A DNA stretch of 64,000 bases from Archivesica marissinica (lineage: Eukaryota > Mollusca > Bivalvia > Venerida > Vesicomyidae): the NCBI GenBank assembly GCA_014843695.1, contig CM026404.1, positions 51,206,122-51,270,121 on the forward strand, in the 5' to 3' direction. The notes under the pieces were generated by a model that saw only the letters and a list, made by a program, of their open reading frames with translations, was not told where the DNA came from and did not search any database. Below are positions 35,736 through 45,972 of this stretch, in pieces (position 1 is the first letter of the stretch; every line of letters starts with the position of its first letter). A program made the position numbers and the translations under genes.

Positions 35736-35898
35736 TTTTCCTCCTGCTTTTTACGAAATGCGAACATCAAGTAGAGGACTACAGCTGTAATCACCATAAT
35801 TACGAGGACACCTGCCACGACGAGGACGACAATGACCCCAGCAGTCATCCCCGTATCCGTCGTAGACTGCGGCACAGTACCATCACCAATATCCGGAC
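35695..35898 (-). CDS. exon 4 of CUB-type membrane protein: transmembrane segment
   Basis: Acceptor ctaactcttcattccag precedes GTCCGG, and donor CTTCTG|gtaaga follows. The exon is 2 nt + 67 codons + 1 nt and matches the phases of exons 3 and 5. It encodes a short Thr/Ser-rich stalk (PDIGDGTVPQSTTDTG), then one hydrophobic helix of about 25 residues (from VIVVLVVAGVLVIMVITAVV to YLMFAF) and a basic stop-transfer sequence RKKQEEK. The remaining residues (KAILARSMSLLLPS) are the sequence amplified in the neighbouring arrays. A type I single-pass protein with extracellular N-terminus is inferred. The donor assigned here is the one nearest the unique coding sequence; eight other donor-like sites follow in frame. 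Confidence 0.8.
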
Positions 35899-36400
35899 CT
35901 GGAATGAAGAGTTAGGCATATGTTATAGAACTGAATGAAGAGCTAGGCATATGTTATAGAACTGAATGAAGAGTTAGGCATATGTTATAGAACTGAATGA
36001 AGAGTTAGGCATATGTTATAGAACTGAATGAAGAGTTAGGCATATGTTATAGAACTGAATGAAGAGTTAGGCATATGTTATAGAACTGAATGAAGAGTTA
36101 GGCATATGTTATAGAACTGAATGAAGAGTTAGGCATAGGTTATAGAACTGAATGAAGAGTTAGGCATATGTTATAGAACTGAATGAAGAGTTAGGCATAG
36201 GTTATAGAACTGAATGAAGAGTTAGGCATAGGTTATAGAACTGAATGAAGAGTTAGGCATATGTTATAGAACTGAATGAAGAGTTAGGCATATGTTATAG
36301 AACTGAATGAAGAGTTAGGCATATGTTATAGAACTGAATGAAGAGTTAGGCATATGTTATAGAAATGAATGAAGAGTTAGGCATATGTTATAGAACTGAA
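35899..36400 (-). repeat. 31-bp minisatellite abutting the exon 4 acceptor, about 16 copies
   Basis: Plus-strand unit gaatgaagagttaggcatat gttatagaact. On the minus strand each unit reads atgcctaactcttcattcag, that is, a CTAAC branch-point-like motif, a short pyrimidine stretch and an AG. It is the same sequence, with one base change, as the true acceptor region of exon 4. The array starts at the first intronic base. Confidence 0.93.
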
Positions 36401-36410
36401 TCACATACGC

Positions 36411-36717
36411 TTAGTTTATACACATTTATTTTAGCTTGATTGCGAAACAAGTTCTTACAACTTTTTATTTCTAAACTTTATTTATTACGAAGCAAGTTTT
36501 AACAACTTATATTAATCACTCTTGTTGGCTCGGATGAAAGCGTATATGTGGTCATTCATGTGGGAGGAAACCTGAGTACCCGGAGAAAACCCACCAATCC
36601 GATCTGGCGACCATCGTACCATCTCACATACTTCCCGGTCCGAGTATCGAACTCGGGTCTTACAACTGGTATTAATCACCCTCGAGATTTTGTATCGGAG
36701 TTAACTAGGCTTGAGTC
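36411..36717 (-). mobile_element. Leu-type SINE, rearranged
   Basis: Begins with the SINE tail tagtttatacacatttatttt agcttgattgcgaaacaag, has a duplicated tail-proximal part, and includes gtgggaggaaacctgagtac ccggagaaaacccac, a motif common in metazoan SINEs. It ends with a B-box-like gagtatcgaactcgggt. Lies in intron 3. Confidence 0.7.
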
Positions 36718-39700
36718 AGACAGTTTTCTTATTTACTACACCGACAGTTTTCTTATTACGACACTGACAGTTTTCTTATTACTACACTGACAGTTTTCTT
36801 ATTACGACACTGACAGTTTTCTTATTACTACACTGACAGTTTTCTTATTACTACACCGACAGTTTTCTTATTACTACACCGACAGTTTTCTTATTACTAC
36901 ACTGACAGTTTTCTTATTACTACACTGACAGTTTGCTTATTACTACACTGACAGTTTTCTTATTACTACACCGACAGTTTTCTTATTACTACACTGACAG
37001 TTTGCTTATTACTACACTGACAGTTTTCTTATTACTACACCAACAGTTTTCTTATTACTACACTGACAGTTTTCTTATTACTACACTGACAGTTTTCTTA
37101 TTACTACACTGACAGTTTTCTTATTACTACACTGACAGTTTGCTTATTACTATATTTGACAGTTTGCTTATTACTACGCCGACAGTTTGCTTATTACTAC
37201 ACTGACAGTTTTCTTATTACTATGCCGACAGTTTGCTTATTACTATACTTGACAGTTTGCTTATTACTACGCCGACAGTTTGCTTATTACTATACTTGAC
37301 AGTTTGCTTATTACTACGCCGACAGTTTGCTTATTACTATACTTGACAGTTTGCTTATTACTACGCCGACAGTTTGCTTGTTTGCTTATTACTACACTGA
37401 CAGTTTTCTTATTACTACACTGACAGTTTTCTTATTACTACACTGACAGTTTTCTTATTACTACACTGACAGTTTTACTACACCGACAGTTTTCTTATTA
37501 CTACACTGACAGTTTTACTACACTGACAGTTTTCTTCTTACTACACTGACAGTTTTACTACACTGACAGTTTTCTTCTTACTACACTGACAGTTTTACTA
37601 CACTGACAGTTTTCTTATTACTACACTGACAGTTTGCTTATTACTACACTGACAGTTTTACTACACTGACAGTTTTCTTCTTATTACACTGACAGTTTTC
37701 TTATTACTACACTGACAGTTTGCTTATTACTACACTGACAGTTTTCTTATTACTACACTGACAGTTTGCTTATTACTATATTTGACAGTTTGCTTATTAT
37801 TACGCCGACAGTTTGCTTATTACTACACTGACAGTTTTCTTATTACTATGCCGACAGTTTGCTTATTACTATACTTGACAGTTTGCTTATTACTACGCTG
37901 ACAGTTTGCTTATTACTATACTTGACAGTTTGCTTATTACTACGCCGACAGTTTGCTTATTACTATACTTGACAGTTTGCTTATTACTACGCCAACAGTT
38001 TGCTTATTACTACACTGACAGTTTTCTTATTACTACACTGACAGTTTTCTTATTACTACACCGACAGTTTTCTTATTACTACACTGACAGTTTTCTTATT
38101 ACTACACTGACAGTTTTCTTATTACTACACCAACAGTTTTCTTATTACTACACTGACAGTTTTCTTATTACTACACTGACAGTTTTCTTATTACTACACC
38201 AACAGTTTTCTTATTACTACACCGACAGTTTTCTTATTACTACACTGACAGTTTTCTTATTACTACACTGACAGTTTTCTTATTACTACACCAACAGTTT
38301 TCTTATTACTACACCGACAGTTTTCTTATTACTACACTGACAGTTTTCTTATTACTACACAAACAGTTTTCTTATTACTACACCGACAGTTTTCTTATTA
38401 CTACACCAACAGTTTTCTTATTACTACACTGACAGTTTTACTACACCGACAGTTTGCTTATTACTACACCAACAGTTTTCTTATTACTACACTGACAGTT
38501 TTACTACACCGACAGTTTTCTTATTACTACACCAACAGTTTTCTTATTACTACACTGACAGTTTTCTTATTACTACACTGACAGTTTTACTACACCGACA
38601 GTTTTCTTATTACTACACTGACAGTTTGCTTATTACTACACCAACAGTTTGCTTATTACTATACTTGACAGTTTGCTTATTACTACGCCGACAGTTTGCT
38701 TATTACTATACTTGACAGTTTGCTTATTACTACGCCGACAGTTTGCTTATTACTATACTTGACAGTTTGCTTATTACTACGCCTCAGTTTGCTTATTACT
38801 ACCCGACAGTTTGCTTATTACTATACTTGACAGTTTGCTTATTACTACGCCGACAGTTTGCTTATTACTATACTTGACAGTTTGCTTATTACTACGCCGA
38901 CAGTTTGCTTATTACTATACTTGACAGTTTGCTTATTACTACGCCGACAGTTTGCTTATTACTATACTTGACAGTTTGCTTATTACTACGCCGACAGTTT
39001 GCTTATTACTATACTTGACAGTTTGCTTATTACTACGCCGACAGTTTGCTTATTACTATACTTGACAGTTTGCTTATTACTACGCCGACAGTTTGCTTAT
39101 TACTATACTTGACAGTTTGCTTATTACTACGCCGACAGTTTGCTTATTACTATACTTGACAGTTTGCTTATTACTACGCCGACAGTTTGCTTATTACTAT
39201 ACTTGACAGTTTGCTTATTACTACGCCGACAGTTTGCTTATTACTACGCCGACAGTTTGCTTATTACTATACTTGACAGTTTGCTTATTACTACGCCGAC
39301 AGTTTGCTTATTACTATACTTGACAGTTTGCTTATTACTACGCCGACAGTTTGCTTATTACTATACTTGACAGTTTGCTTATTACTACGCCGACAGTTTG
39401 CTTATTACTATACTTGACAGTTTGCTTATTACTACGCCGACAGTTTGCTTATTACTATACTTGACAGTTTGCTTATTACTACGCCGACAGTTTGCTTATT
39501 ACTATACTTGACAGTTTGCTTATTACTATGCAGACAGTTTGCTTATTACTATACTTGACAGTTTGCTTATTACTACGCCGACGTTTGCTTATTACTATAC
39601 TTGACAGTTTGCTTATTACTACGCTGACAGTTTGCTTATTACTATACTTGACAGTTTGCTTATTACTACGCCAACAGTTTGCTTATTACTATACTTGACA

Positions 39701-39985
39701 GTTTGCTTATTACTACGCCGACAGTTTGCTTATTACTATACTTGACAGTTTGCTTATTACTACGCCGACAGTTTGCTTATTACTATATTTGATAGTTTGC
39801 TTATTACTATACTTGACAGTTTGCTTATTACTATGCCGACAGTTTGCTTATTACTATACTTGACAGTTTGCTTATTACTACACCGACAGTTTGCTTATTA
39901 CTATACTTGACAGTTTGCTTATTACTACGCTGACAGTTTGCTTATTACTATGCCGACAGTTTGCTTATTACTATACTTGACACTA
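36718..39985 (+). repeat. 23/24-bp minisatellite, 3.3 kb, in intron 3, about 140 copies
   Basis: Up to about 38,640 the unit is mainly gacagttttcttattactac act (23 bp), with shortened units gacagttttactacac. From about 38,643 to 39,985 a 47-bp dimer dominates: gacagtttgcttattactat actt plus gacagtttgcttattactac gcc. Short dimer patches also occur at 37,140-37,370 and 37,770-38,000. Confidence 0.95.
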
Positions 39986-40208
39986 TAATCATTTGAAAAT
40001 AATTTTGCAGTAAAGAAAATTTTCCACCCTACCCACCCAACTTCAAAAATCAGGGTCGGGAAATGGGAAACATACATTCTTTTAATTGTGGCCTAAGTGC
40101 AAATGATTTATACTAGAAAGTTGTTCATCTTTGAAGCATGAAACATTCTTTGTTTATCTAAATGCCCAGGAACCACACACAATATGGTTTTTTGTTGTTT
40201 TTTTAAAG
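39986..40208. other. intron 3, single-copy part
   Basis: Nothing assigned. Confidence 0.4.
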
Positions 40209-40487
40209 TTTATTTATCGTCGCTACCGGTTGCCCATATGAGCGACGCCTCCGGAAGATATAAGTCATTTTAGATTTTGGAGGATAGTGCAATGATACAG
40301 AGAGAGACCCATTCCAGAGTCTCCTCTGGTACTTTTACGTGCACGATGTAAAGCACCGACATGAGACCTCGGTTTAACGTCCCATCTGAAAGACTGTTAA
40401 TTTTATTAGGGTCAGACGGGGGATCGAACCTGCGATCCCTGGATTACCAGTCCAGCATTTTACCACTGGGCTATAGATCCGTCTGTC
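40209..40487 (-). mobile_element. tRNA-Thr-type SINE, full length
   Basis: Reverse complement of the element at 8,968: tail tttatcgtcgctaccggttg, body gacctcggtttaacgtccca, B box ggggatcgaacctgcgatc, head to gatccgtctgtc. It sits about 50 bp from the donor of exon 3. Confidence 0.9.
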
Positions 40488-40540
40488 ACAATATGTTTTT
40501 GACAGTAGATTGACAAAAGATAATATAAACAAAAACTTGC

Positions 40541-40673
40541 CATCTTCAGTTGCGAGTCGTATGTAGAACTTATATCCTGTGCTGGTGGAGTCCGGCTTCT
40601 CCAGGCTTATAGCAATGTCAGCAAAGTAAGAATAGTACATGTTACCCATCCCTGTATTGCAATCAAATGCATA
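40541..40673 (-). CDS. exon 3 of CUB-type membrane protein: second half of CUB domain
   Basis: Acceptor catattttcag precedes TATGCA. The exon is 44 codons + 1 nt, starting in phase 0 as exon 2 requires and ending in phase 1 as exon 4 requires. The donor is a GC type (GATG|gcaagt), a known minor class; no GT donor fits the phase. The peptide runs YAFDCNTGMG ... SYFADIAISLEKPDSTSTGY and ends YIRLATED. The Cys fits the fourth CUB cysteine, and the SxxGYKFYIR end fits the final strands of the fold. The assignment rests on overall pattern rather than close identity. Confidence 0.75.
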
Positions 40674-40689
40674 CTGAAAATATGAAAAG

Positions 40690-40867
40690 TTGCTGCCAGC
40701 CAAGGGAACCACAGAAAGTGGCTGCTTAGCACAGGTGGCTGCTTAGCACAGGTGGCTGCTTAGCACAGGTGGCTGCTTAGCAGATGGCCAAATGTATAAC
40801 AAAACAACAATCGGGAGTCTGGAAACTGGCTGCTTAATACAGGTGACCACGAACACAGGTTTCACTG
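40690..40867. mobile_element. hAT-like MITE, partial
   Basis: The right end accacgaacacaggtttcac tg matches the terminus at 21,280-21,457, and the interior contains ggctgcttagcacaggt repeated three times. The left terminus is missing. It begins about 16 bp upstream of the exon 3 acceptor. Confidence 0.75.
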
Positions 40868-41746
40868 TAGTTTTATACAAAATCATTTGAGCAAAGCAAA
40901 CTAGATCTTACAACTTTTGACTAATGACTGTAGGAAGCTCATCTGGATCTACACTTTTTGTAAGACTATTTAGAGGTCTGTAGTGTTGAATGGGTTAAAC
41001 AATTGACCTTTCTGCCGATTTTGATTGACAGCTGGCGTTAGCCAATCGCATCGCACCATTCGCGCACATCCCCGGCAACGGTTTATCGCCGCCATCTTGT
41101 TAGACAAACAATGCATATTAGACAAACTAGTAACGAGTAGATAAATTTGAAAAGGCATGAATTTGATCGAAAATACGGGTTTAAAATTGTTTTAATGATG
41201 TTGAAAATGTGTAGCTTTGGTGTGTGGGTTAGTTATAGTACAAAATTAGTCGATATCCTGGTGATCGACGTTAAATTCAACCCATTTCAAAATCCTTGGA
41301 CAAATCTAAAAGTGTGTATATGAACCACAAAATACCAGACAGCTGCTTTAAAAACAATGAATCTATAAAAACACCGACTGACCCCATATAGTCATTCTTT
41401 TCTCACAAACACAGCAATCAAATTAAAGCGTGTCACACTGTTTATTGGGAGTAATCAACAACTTACCGACTACCGGTACATCACAGAGACCGTCGACTTA
41501 TAATATCCCAATAGGGGCCTACTGCTATCATCAAGATCAAAGTATTGCACATCAGAATTTAGCACCGATTGTGCTAATTGGTCAATTATAAAATGTGTGC
41601 ACATAATTATAGTATTGATTACTACACCGAGTCATTGTTTTATCGTTATGTCAGACAAACGAGTTATTTAGTAATATTTTAATCAAATCTGATGAGTGAT
41701 TTTTGAAAAATAATTACAAATTAATTAATGCTGTCTGTCATTGACA

Positions 41747-41947
41747 ATGGTGAAAAGATGTAGTTACGGGCTGTGTGACAGTGATAGTAGCTATCCAGAT
41801 CGATTGATAGGTGACGTTAAATTCGTGCCATTTCCAAAACCTAAGACAAATCTTGAAAAATGTCTACGGTGGATTAAGTTGTGTGGACGACCAAACGACC
41901 AGCTGAATACATCCAAAATTAATGCAAACAGATATATTTGCACAAAA
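41747..41947 (+). CDS. THAP-type zinc finger exon of the transposon
   Basis: ATG at 41,747 opens 67 codons up to a donor (CAAAA|gtaagt). The peptide starts MVKRCSYGLCDSD and includes VKFVPFPKPKTNLEKCLRWI, KLCGRP and ends NRYICTK. This fits a C2CH THAP DNA-binding domain: Cys-x4-Cys near the N-terminus, an invariant-type Trp and Pro, and the second pair of zinc ligands starting at ICTK with the final His expected on the next exon. No downstream exon is recognised in this copy. The equivalent in the inverted copy is frameshifted. Confidence 0.75.
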
Positions 41948-42192
41948 GTAAGTTGAAATTAATTTATTTATGTATAATAAAATATTTCGAAAAAATATAT
42001 TCTGCATTTATAGATCTACTGTTCACAAGAGATATGTGAGTATAATGGTGATTAAAATTATACATGTGGTTCATACATATTATCGTGGATGGTGGACTAG
42101 GGATCAGATAGTAGTAATAGTACCCATGCATGTGCAGAGCTGTGGGATTCCCATATTAGCTCAGTGAACGTACTGGTGTTCAGTTTTTGGGC

Positions 42193-42506
42193 CTAATGTT
42201 CGAGTCTTCTAGGAGGCATAGGGTCGAGTCTCTCAAGACGGTGGCATATTTCATTTCTTATGATGTCAAAGTTGACACGATGTGGTTGTTCACTCTTCCG
42301 TTGACTGCGAAAGCATTTTCCACGAACACTTAACACGCCCTCATCCGTTAAATATATCTGTACATTAGAGAAATAACCTTCACTGAAGAACCTAAACCCT
42401 TGCCTTCTTGCTTTCAACAAGATATTCTTATCTGGGTGAAATAAAACCGAGAAATTTTACAGAATTTTATCTAGATTAACTCGATGCAGGTCTGCGTTAG
42501 ACGCCA
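42193..42506 (-). pseudogene. second transposon reading frame, broken
   Basis: On the minus strand an ATG at 42,506 starts MASNADLHRVNLDKI and soon stops. A different frame continues from the same coding region with KARRQGFRFFSEGYFSNVQI and ends MPPRRLEH before a stop at 42,193. The other copy has the 5' part in frame (DKIPSNVSVLFHPDKN), so the two copies together show one ancestral frame of about 100 codons. The SQRKSEQPHRV segment recalls N-terminal regions of SWIM/YqaJ-type proteins found with transposons; this is a weak impression. Confidence 0.55.
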
Positions 42507-42596
42507 TTTTGTTAGATAGCTTGTCTCGCGTGGTTACAGCGAGCACCTGTAACTATGGGGGGCGTGCCTAAGTAGCGTTTGCAGAAAGGTCAATTG

Positions 42597-43159
42597 TTTG
42601 TTGACTCAGAAAATTTGAGGTCGAACAATTATTTTAAATCATTTTTTGTGGGAGTTGATTGTTATGCATGCAGCATATTAAAACGACACTACATCAATGA
42701 AAATGCAAATTTCTGCAGAATATAATTTCCTAAAAACTGAGTATTTCAACTAATAAACAAACGTCGTATACGCGGTTTGTTTACATAACAAAATAGTGTA
42801 AATAGGGTCGACACCCATGCATAATACAACGTGTGTATCCTGAATAACACGATATATCGTACAGAGTTATCGTTATATGAAATCCTACTTACAATTTTGA
42901 AAGTTTGTAGACCACAAAATCGTTTATTGATTCAATGCTAGTGTTCGGAAGTATTCGGAATATTTTGTAGTAACAATGTATTTATTTGGTGAAAAATGCA
43001 TTTTATTTGCTTTTTGCGATGTAATGTTGCTTTAAAGACATTACCGGTACCAGGAAAGAAAGAAAAAAAGATTGGCAAGACATCTCCTAAAATATTGGGT
43101 AGCGGGAATTTAGCAGGGTCGGTAAAGTTATGCCAAATAAACAATCTTTTATGGATGGC
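42597..43159. other. intron 2, single-copy part
   Basis: AT-rich; nothing assigned. Confidence 0.4.
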
Positions 43160-43875
43160 CTAGTCTATGCTGAATCAAGGGGTGAGAGAGGTCAGGGTGG
43201 TGGTGGGAAGGAAGGGGTGAGAGAGGGTCAGGGTGGTGGTGGGAAGGAAGGGGTGAGAGAGGGTCAGGGTGGTGGTGGGAAGGAAGGGGTGAGAGAGGGT
43301 CAGGGTGGTGGTGGTGGGAAGGAAGGGGTGAGAGGGTCAGGGTGGTGTGGGAAGAAGGGTGAGAGGGTCAGGTGGTGGTGGAAGGAAGGGTGAGAGGTCG
43401 GGTATGGTGGGAAGGAAGGGGGAGAGAGGGTCAGGGTGGTGGTGTGGTGGGAGGAAGGGTGAGAGAGGGTCGTGGTGGGGGTGGGGATGGTGGAAGGGGG
43501 TGAGAAGGGGTGAGAGGGCAGGGTGGTGGTGGGAAGGAGGGGTGAGAGAGGGTCAGGGTGGTGGTGGTGGGAAGGAATGGTGAGACAGGTCAGGTGGTGG
43601 TGGGAAGAATGTGAGTCAGGGTGTGGTGGGAAGGAAGGGGTGAAAGAGGGTCAGGGTGATGGTGGGAAGGAAGGGGTGAGAGAGGGTCAGGGTGATGGTG
43701 GGAAGGAAGGGTGAGAGAGGGTCAGGGTGGTGGTGGGAAGGAAGGGGTGAGAGGGTCAGGGTGATGGTGGGAAGGAAGGAGTGAGAGAGGGTCGGTGGTG
43801 GGAAGGAAGGGGTGAGAGGGTCGGGGTGGTGGTGGGAAGGAAGGGGTGAGAGAGGGTCAGGGTGGTGGTGGGGTC
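43160..43875 (+). repeat. 36-bp G-rich minisatellite, about 20 copies
   Basis: Unit ggtgagagagggtcagggtg gtggtgggaaggaagg, almost free of C on the plus strand. Units are irregular at 43,330-43,650, where many one- or two-base losses occur. The regular runs of GGG on one strand could form G-quadruplexes. Confidence 0.93.
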
Positions 43876-44197
43876 TGAAAACAAAATGGCAAAATGTGAC
43901 TTGAAAATAATTAATTCCTATAATGGCTTGTTTTCAGATCCTTGTACCCATGTGACATACAACTGTTTATAAATTCATTAATAATATTTTAGTGTATTGG
44001 GAGAATCAGATTGGTGTATTAACCCTTTCCTTCATAGAGATTTAGGTTAATATACTATTATATCTCCATACAAACGACACCCATTTAGCTATCATGCAGT
44101 GGATAAGTAGTCGCCATATCTATCCCACATCCATAGATATTACTGGGACTACATGAGGTTCTGGCCTTAATTATGAACATTGGTTTGACTACTACAT
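43876..44197. other. intron 2, single-copy part
   Basis: Nothing assigned. Confidence 0.4.
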
Positions 44198-44640
44198 CGC
44201 AGGTTCGATCCCCCGTCTGACCATAATAAAATTAACAGTCTTTCAGATGGGACGTTAATCTGAGGTCTCGTGTCGATGCTTTACATTGTGCACGTAAAAG
44301 AACCAGAGGAGACTCTGGAATGGGTCTCTGTCTGTATCATGCACTATCCTCCAAAATCTAAAATGACTAATCTCTTCAGGAGGCGTCGCTCATATGGGCA
44401 ACCGGTAGCGACGATAAATAAACGTAAAACACGTAAATACTATGCCGTGTTTTGCAAACAATTTATATACATGTAGTTTGTCGTCTGATGCAGTAATTTA
44501 AATCACATCGCGTCGGGCGATAGGATTTGTACAGCCCCGTCAGTTCTTTGACATCTTACATGATGAGACAGTAAGCTGTCGCTCATATGGGCAACCGGCA
44601 GCGACGATAAATAAACATATAACACACATAAAGACTACTA
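44198..44640 (+). mobile_element. composite SINE, 5'-truncated
   Basis: The first part (44,198-44,432) starts inside the B box of the Thr-type SINE and runs to its tail. A linker acgtaaatactatgccgtgt ... cgtcgggcgataggatttgt follows, then a second terminus gacatcttacatgatgagac agtaagctgtcgctcatatg ... cgacgataaataaac. The same composite occurs inverted at 61,958-62,533, with about 110 bp more between linker and second terminus. Confidence 0.8.
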
Positions 44641-45215
44641 CATTGTCAATGTATGTGGTATTGGCAATGGCGTCAAGAGGTGCTTCTATGAGGGAAAGGG
44701 TTAATGTATGTGGTATTGGTAATGGCGTCAAGAGGTGCTTCTATGAGGGAAAGGGTTAATGTATGTGGTATTGATAATGGCGTCAAGAGGTGCTTCTATG
44801 AGGGAAAGGGTTAATGTATGTGGTATTGGTAATGACGTCAAGAGGTGCTTCTATGAGGGAAAGGGTTAATGTATGTGGTATTGGTAATGACGTCAAGAGG
44901 TGCTTCTATGAGGGAAAGGGTTAAATGAATGTGGTATTGGTAATGACGTCAAGAGGTGCTTCTATGAGGGAAAGGGTTAAATGAATGTCGTAGTGGTAAT
45001 GGCATCAAGAGGTGCTTCTATGAGGGAAAGGGTTAAATGAATGTCGTAGTGGTAATGGCATCAAGAGGTGCTTCTATGAGGAAAAGGGTTAAATGAATGA
45101 TTATAAATGGCATCAAGAGGTACTTCTATGAGGGAAAGGGTTAAATGAATGATTATAAATGGCATCAAGAGGTACTTCTATGAGGGAAAGGGTTAAATGA
45201 ATGATTATAAATGGC
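44641..45215 (+). repeat. ~55-bp minisatellite next to the exon 2 donor, SINE-head derived
   Basis: Unit gtatgtggtattggtaatgg cgtcaagaggtgcttctatg agggaaagggttaat, about 10 copies, later ones with an aatgaatgattataaatggc atcaagaggt variant. The unit matches the SINE head at 8,541-8,610. The last copy ends within about 3 bases of the 5' splice site of exon 2 (intron begins gtatgatgcc on the minus strand). Confidence 0.92.
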
Positions 45216-45222
45216 ATCATAC

Positions 45223-45371
45223 CCTAGCTGTATTCAGTGTGTCTGCATACGGCAGTCCGTCATACATTTTTATAAATATTCGGCACTCTTTAAAGTGGAG
45301 TTCCCGTATAAACAACTTGAACTTCCGACCTCCGTCCCCTTTAAACCTAATTGTACATCTGTCTCTTGTAC
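45223..45371 (-). CDS. exon 2 of CUB-type membrane protein: first half of CUB domain
   Basis: Acceptor tttttcaattttttgtgcag precedes GTACAAG; donor GCTAGG|gtatga follows. The exon is 2 nt + 49 codons, phase 1 to phase 0, matching exons 1 and 3. The peptide is TRDRCTIRFKGDGGRKFKLF followed by IRELHFKECRIFIKMYDGLP. The pattern C-x-I-x-F-x-G, a KFKL strand, a Cys, and MYDG resembles the CUB consensus (second Cys, core strands, third Cys, then the I/M-Y-D-G turn). With exon 1 Cys and exon 3 Cys the spacings are about 31, 24 and 25 residues, reasonable for the two CUB disulfides. CUB domains are extracellular adhesion or ligand-binding modules. Confidence 0.8.
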
Positions 45372-45449
45372 CTGCACAAAAAATTGAAAAAGCATGTTGA
45401 CTGAATAATCAAAACCTAGAGATTTGTTTGCAAAACATATTTTATTTTT

Positions 45450-45699
45450 TTATTTAAGTTTATTTAACGTCGCTACCGGTTTCCCATTTGAGCGACGGGC
45501 AGTTTACCTAACAACACCTGTCCTGGGCAGGCTCCAGCGGTTAACCAGTACTTGGTGCACCAACCTCCGTAAGAAACTGCCAACTTTTTCATATAAATGA
45601 GACACAGTCTGAGCGGAGCTCGAACCCGTGACCATCAGAGATGATAGGTTACAGTGGTATACAAGTCAGCGACCTTAACCACTCGACCACGGAGGCGGT
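45450..45699 (-). mobile_element. SINE with Ser/Leu-like tRNA head
   Basis: Minus-strand head: cctccgtggtcgagtggtta aggtcgctgac (A box), a long variable region, B box gggttcgagctcc. The 3' end cgctcaaatgggaaaccggt agcgacgttaaat resembles the Thr-type SINE 3' end, so it is a different head on a related tail. It lies in intron 1, about 80 bp from the exon 2 acceptor. Confidence 0.8.
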
Positions 45700-45741
45700 T
45701 GAACAAAACATATTTACTTTATCTTCCTTTATATAGGCATC

Positions 45742-45972
45742 CGAGTGTGGCATCCGTGGTCCAGTGGTAGAGTGTCGGATTTGGAATTGAACGGTCCCGG
45801 GTTCGATACTCGGTCAGGCCACGTATGTAGTGTCATTGAGCAAGCACCTCACACACATTGCTTAGTACTGGTTAACAACTTAGGTCGGCTAAGCCTGCCC
45901 AGGAAAACATGTCTAGGTCCCCGCAAGGGGTTTGACAATAATGGAACATACATACATACATACATACATATC
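45742..45972 (+). mobile_element. SINE with Pro-like tRNA head
   Basis: Head gtggcatccgtggtccagtg gtagagtgtcgg, anticodon loop tttggaa (TGG), B box gggttcgatac. Body has tcattgagcaagcacctcac acac and ends in an (ACAT)n tail at about 45,948-45,970. The anticodon stem is poorly paired, so it is not a functional tRNA. Confidence 0.8.

Larger units (their letters stand above)
41000..42596 (+). mobile_element. THAP-containing DNA transposon, internally deleted, copy 1
   Basis: The inverted ends CAATTGACCTTTCTGC and GCAGAAAGGTCAATTG delimit 1.6 kb. A second copy lies inverted at 55,998-58,178. The element carries two convergent reading frames: a THAP-domain exon (plus, 41,747-41,947) and a diverged frame (minus, 42,193-42,506). 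No transposase catalytic domain is visible, so it is probably non-autonomous. THAP domains occur in P and Kolobok transposases, but neither the ends nor a target duplication settles the superfamily. It lies in intron 2 of the CUB-type gene. Confidence 0.8.

Noticed and set aside
40374..40530. Extension of exon 3 of the CUB-type gene beyond the GC donor
   Set aside because: The frame continues into the Thr-type SINE, giving residues translated from the tRNA-like head; the phase-compatible GC donor at 40,540 is a better end.
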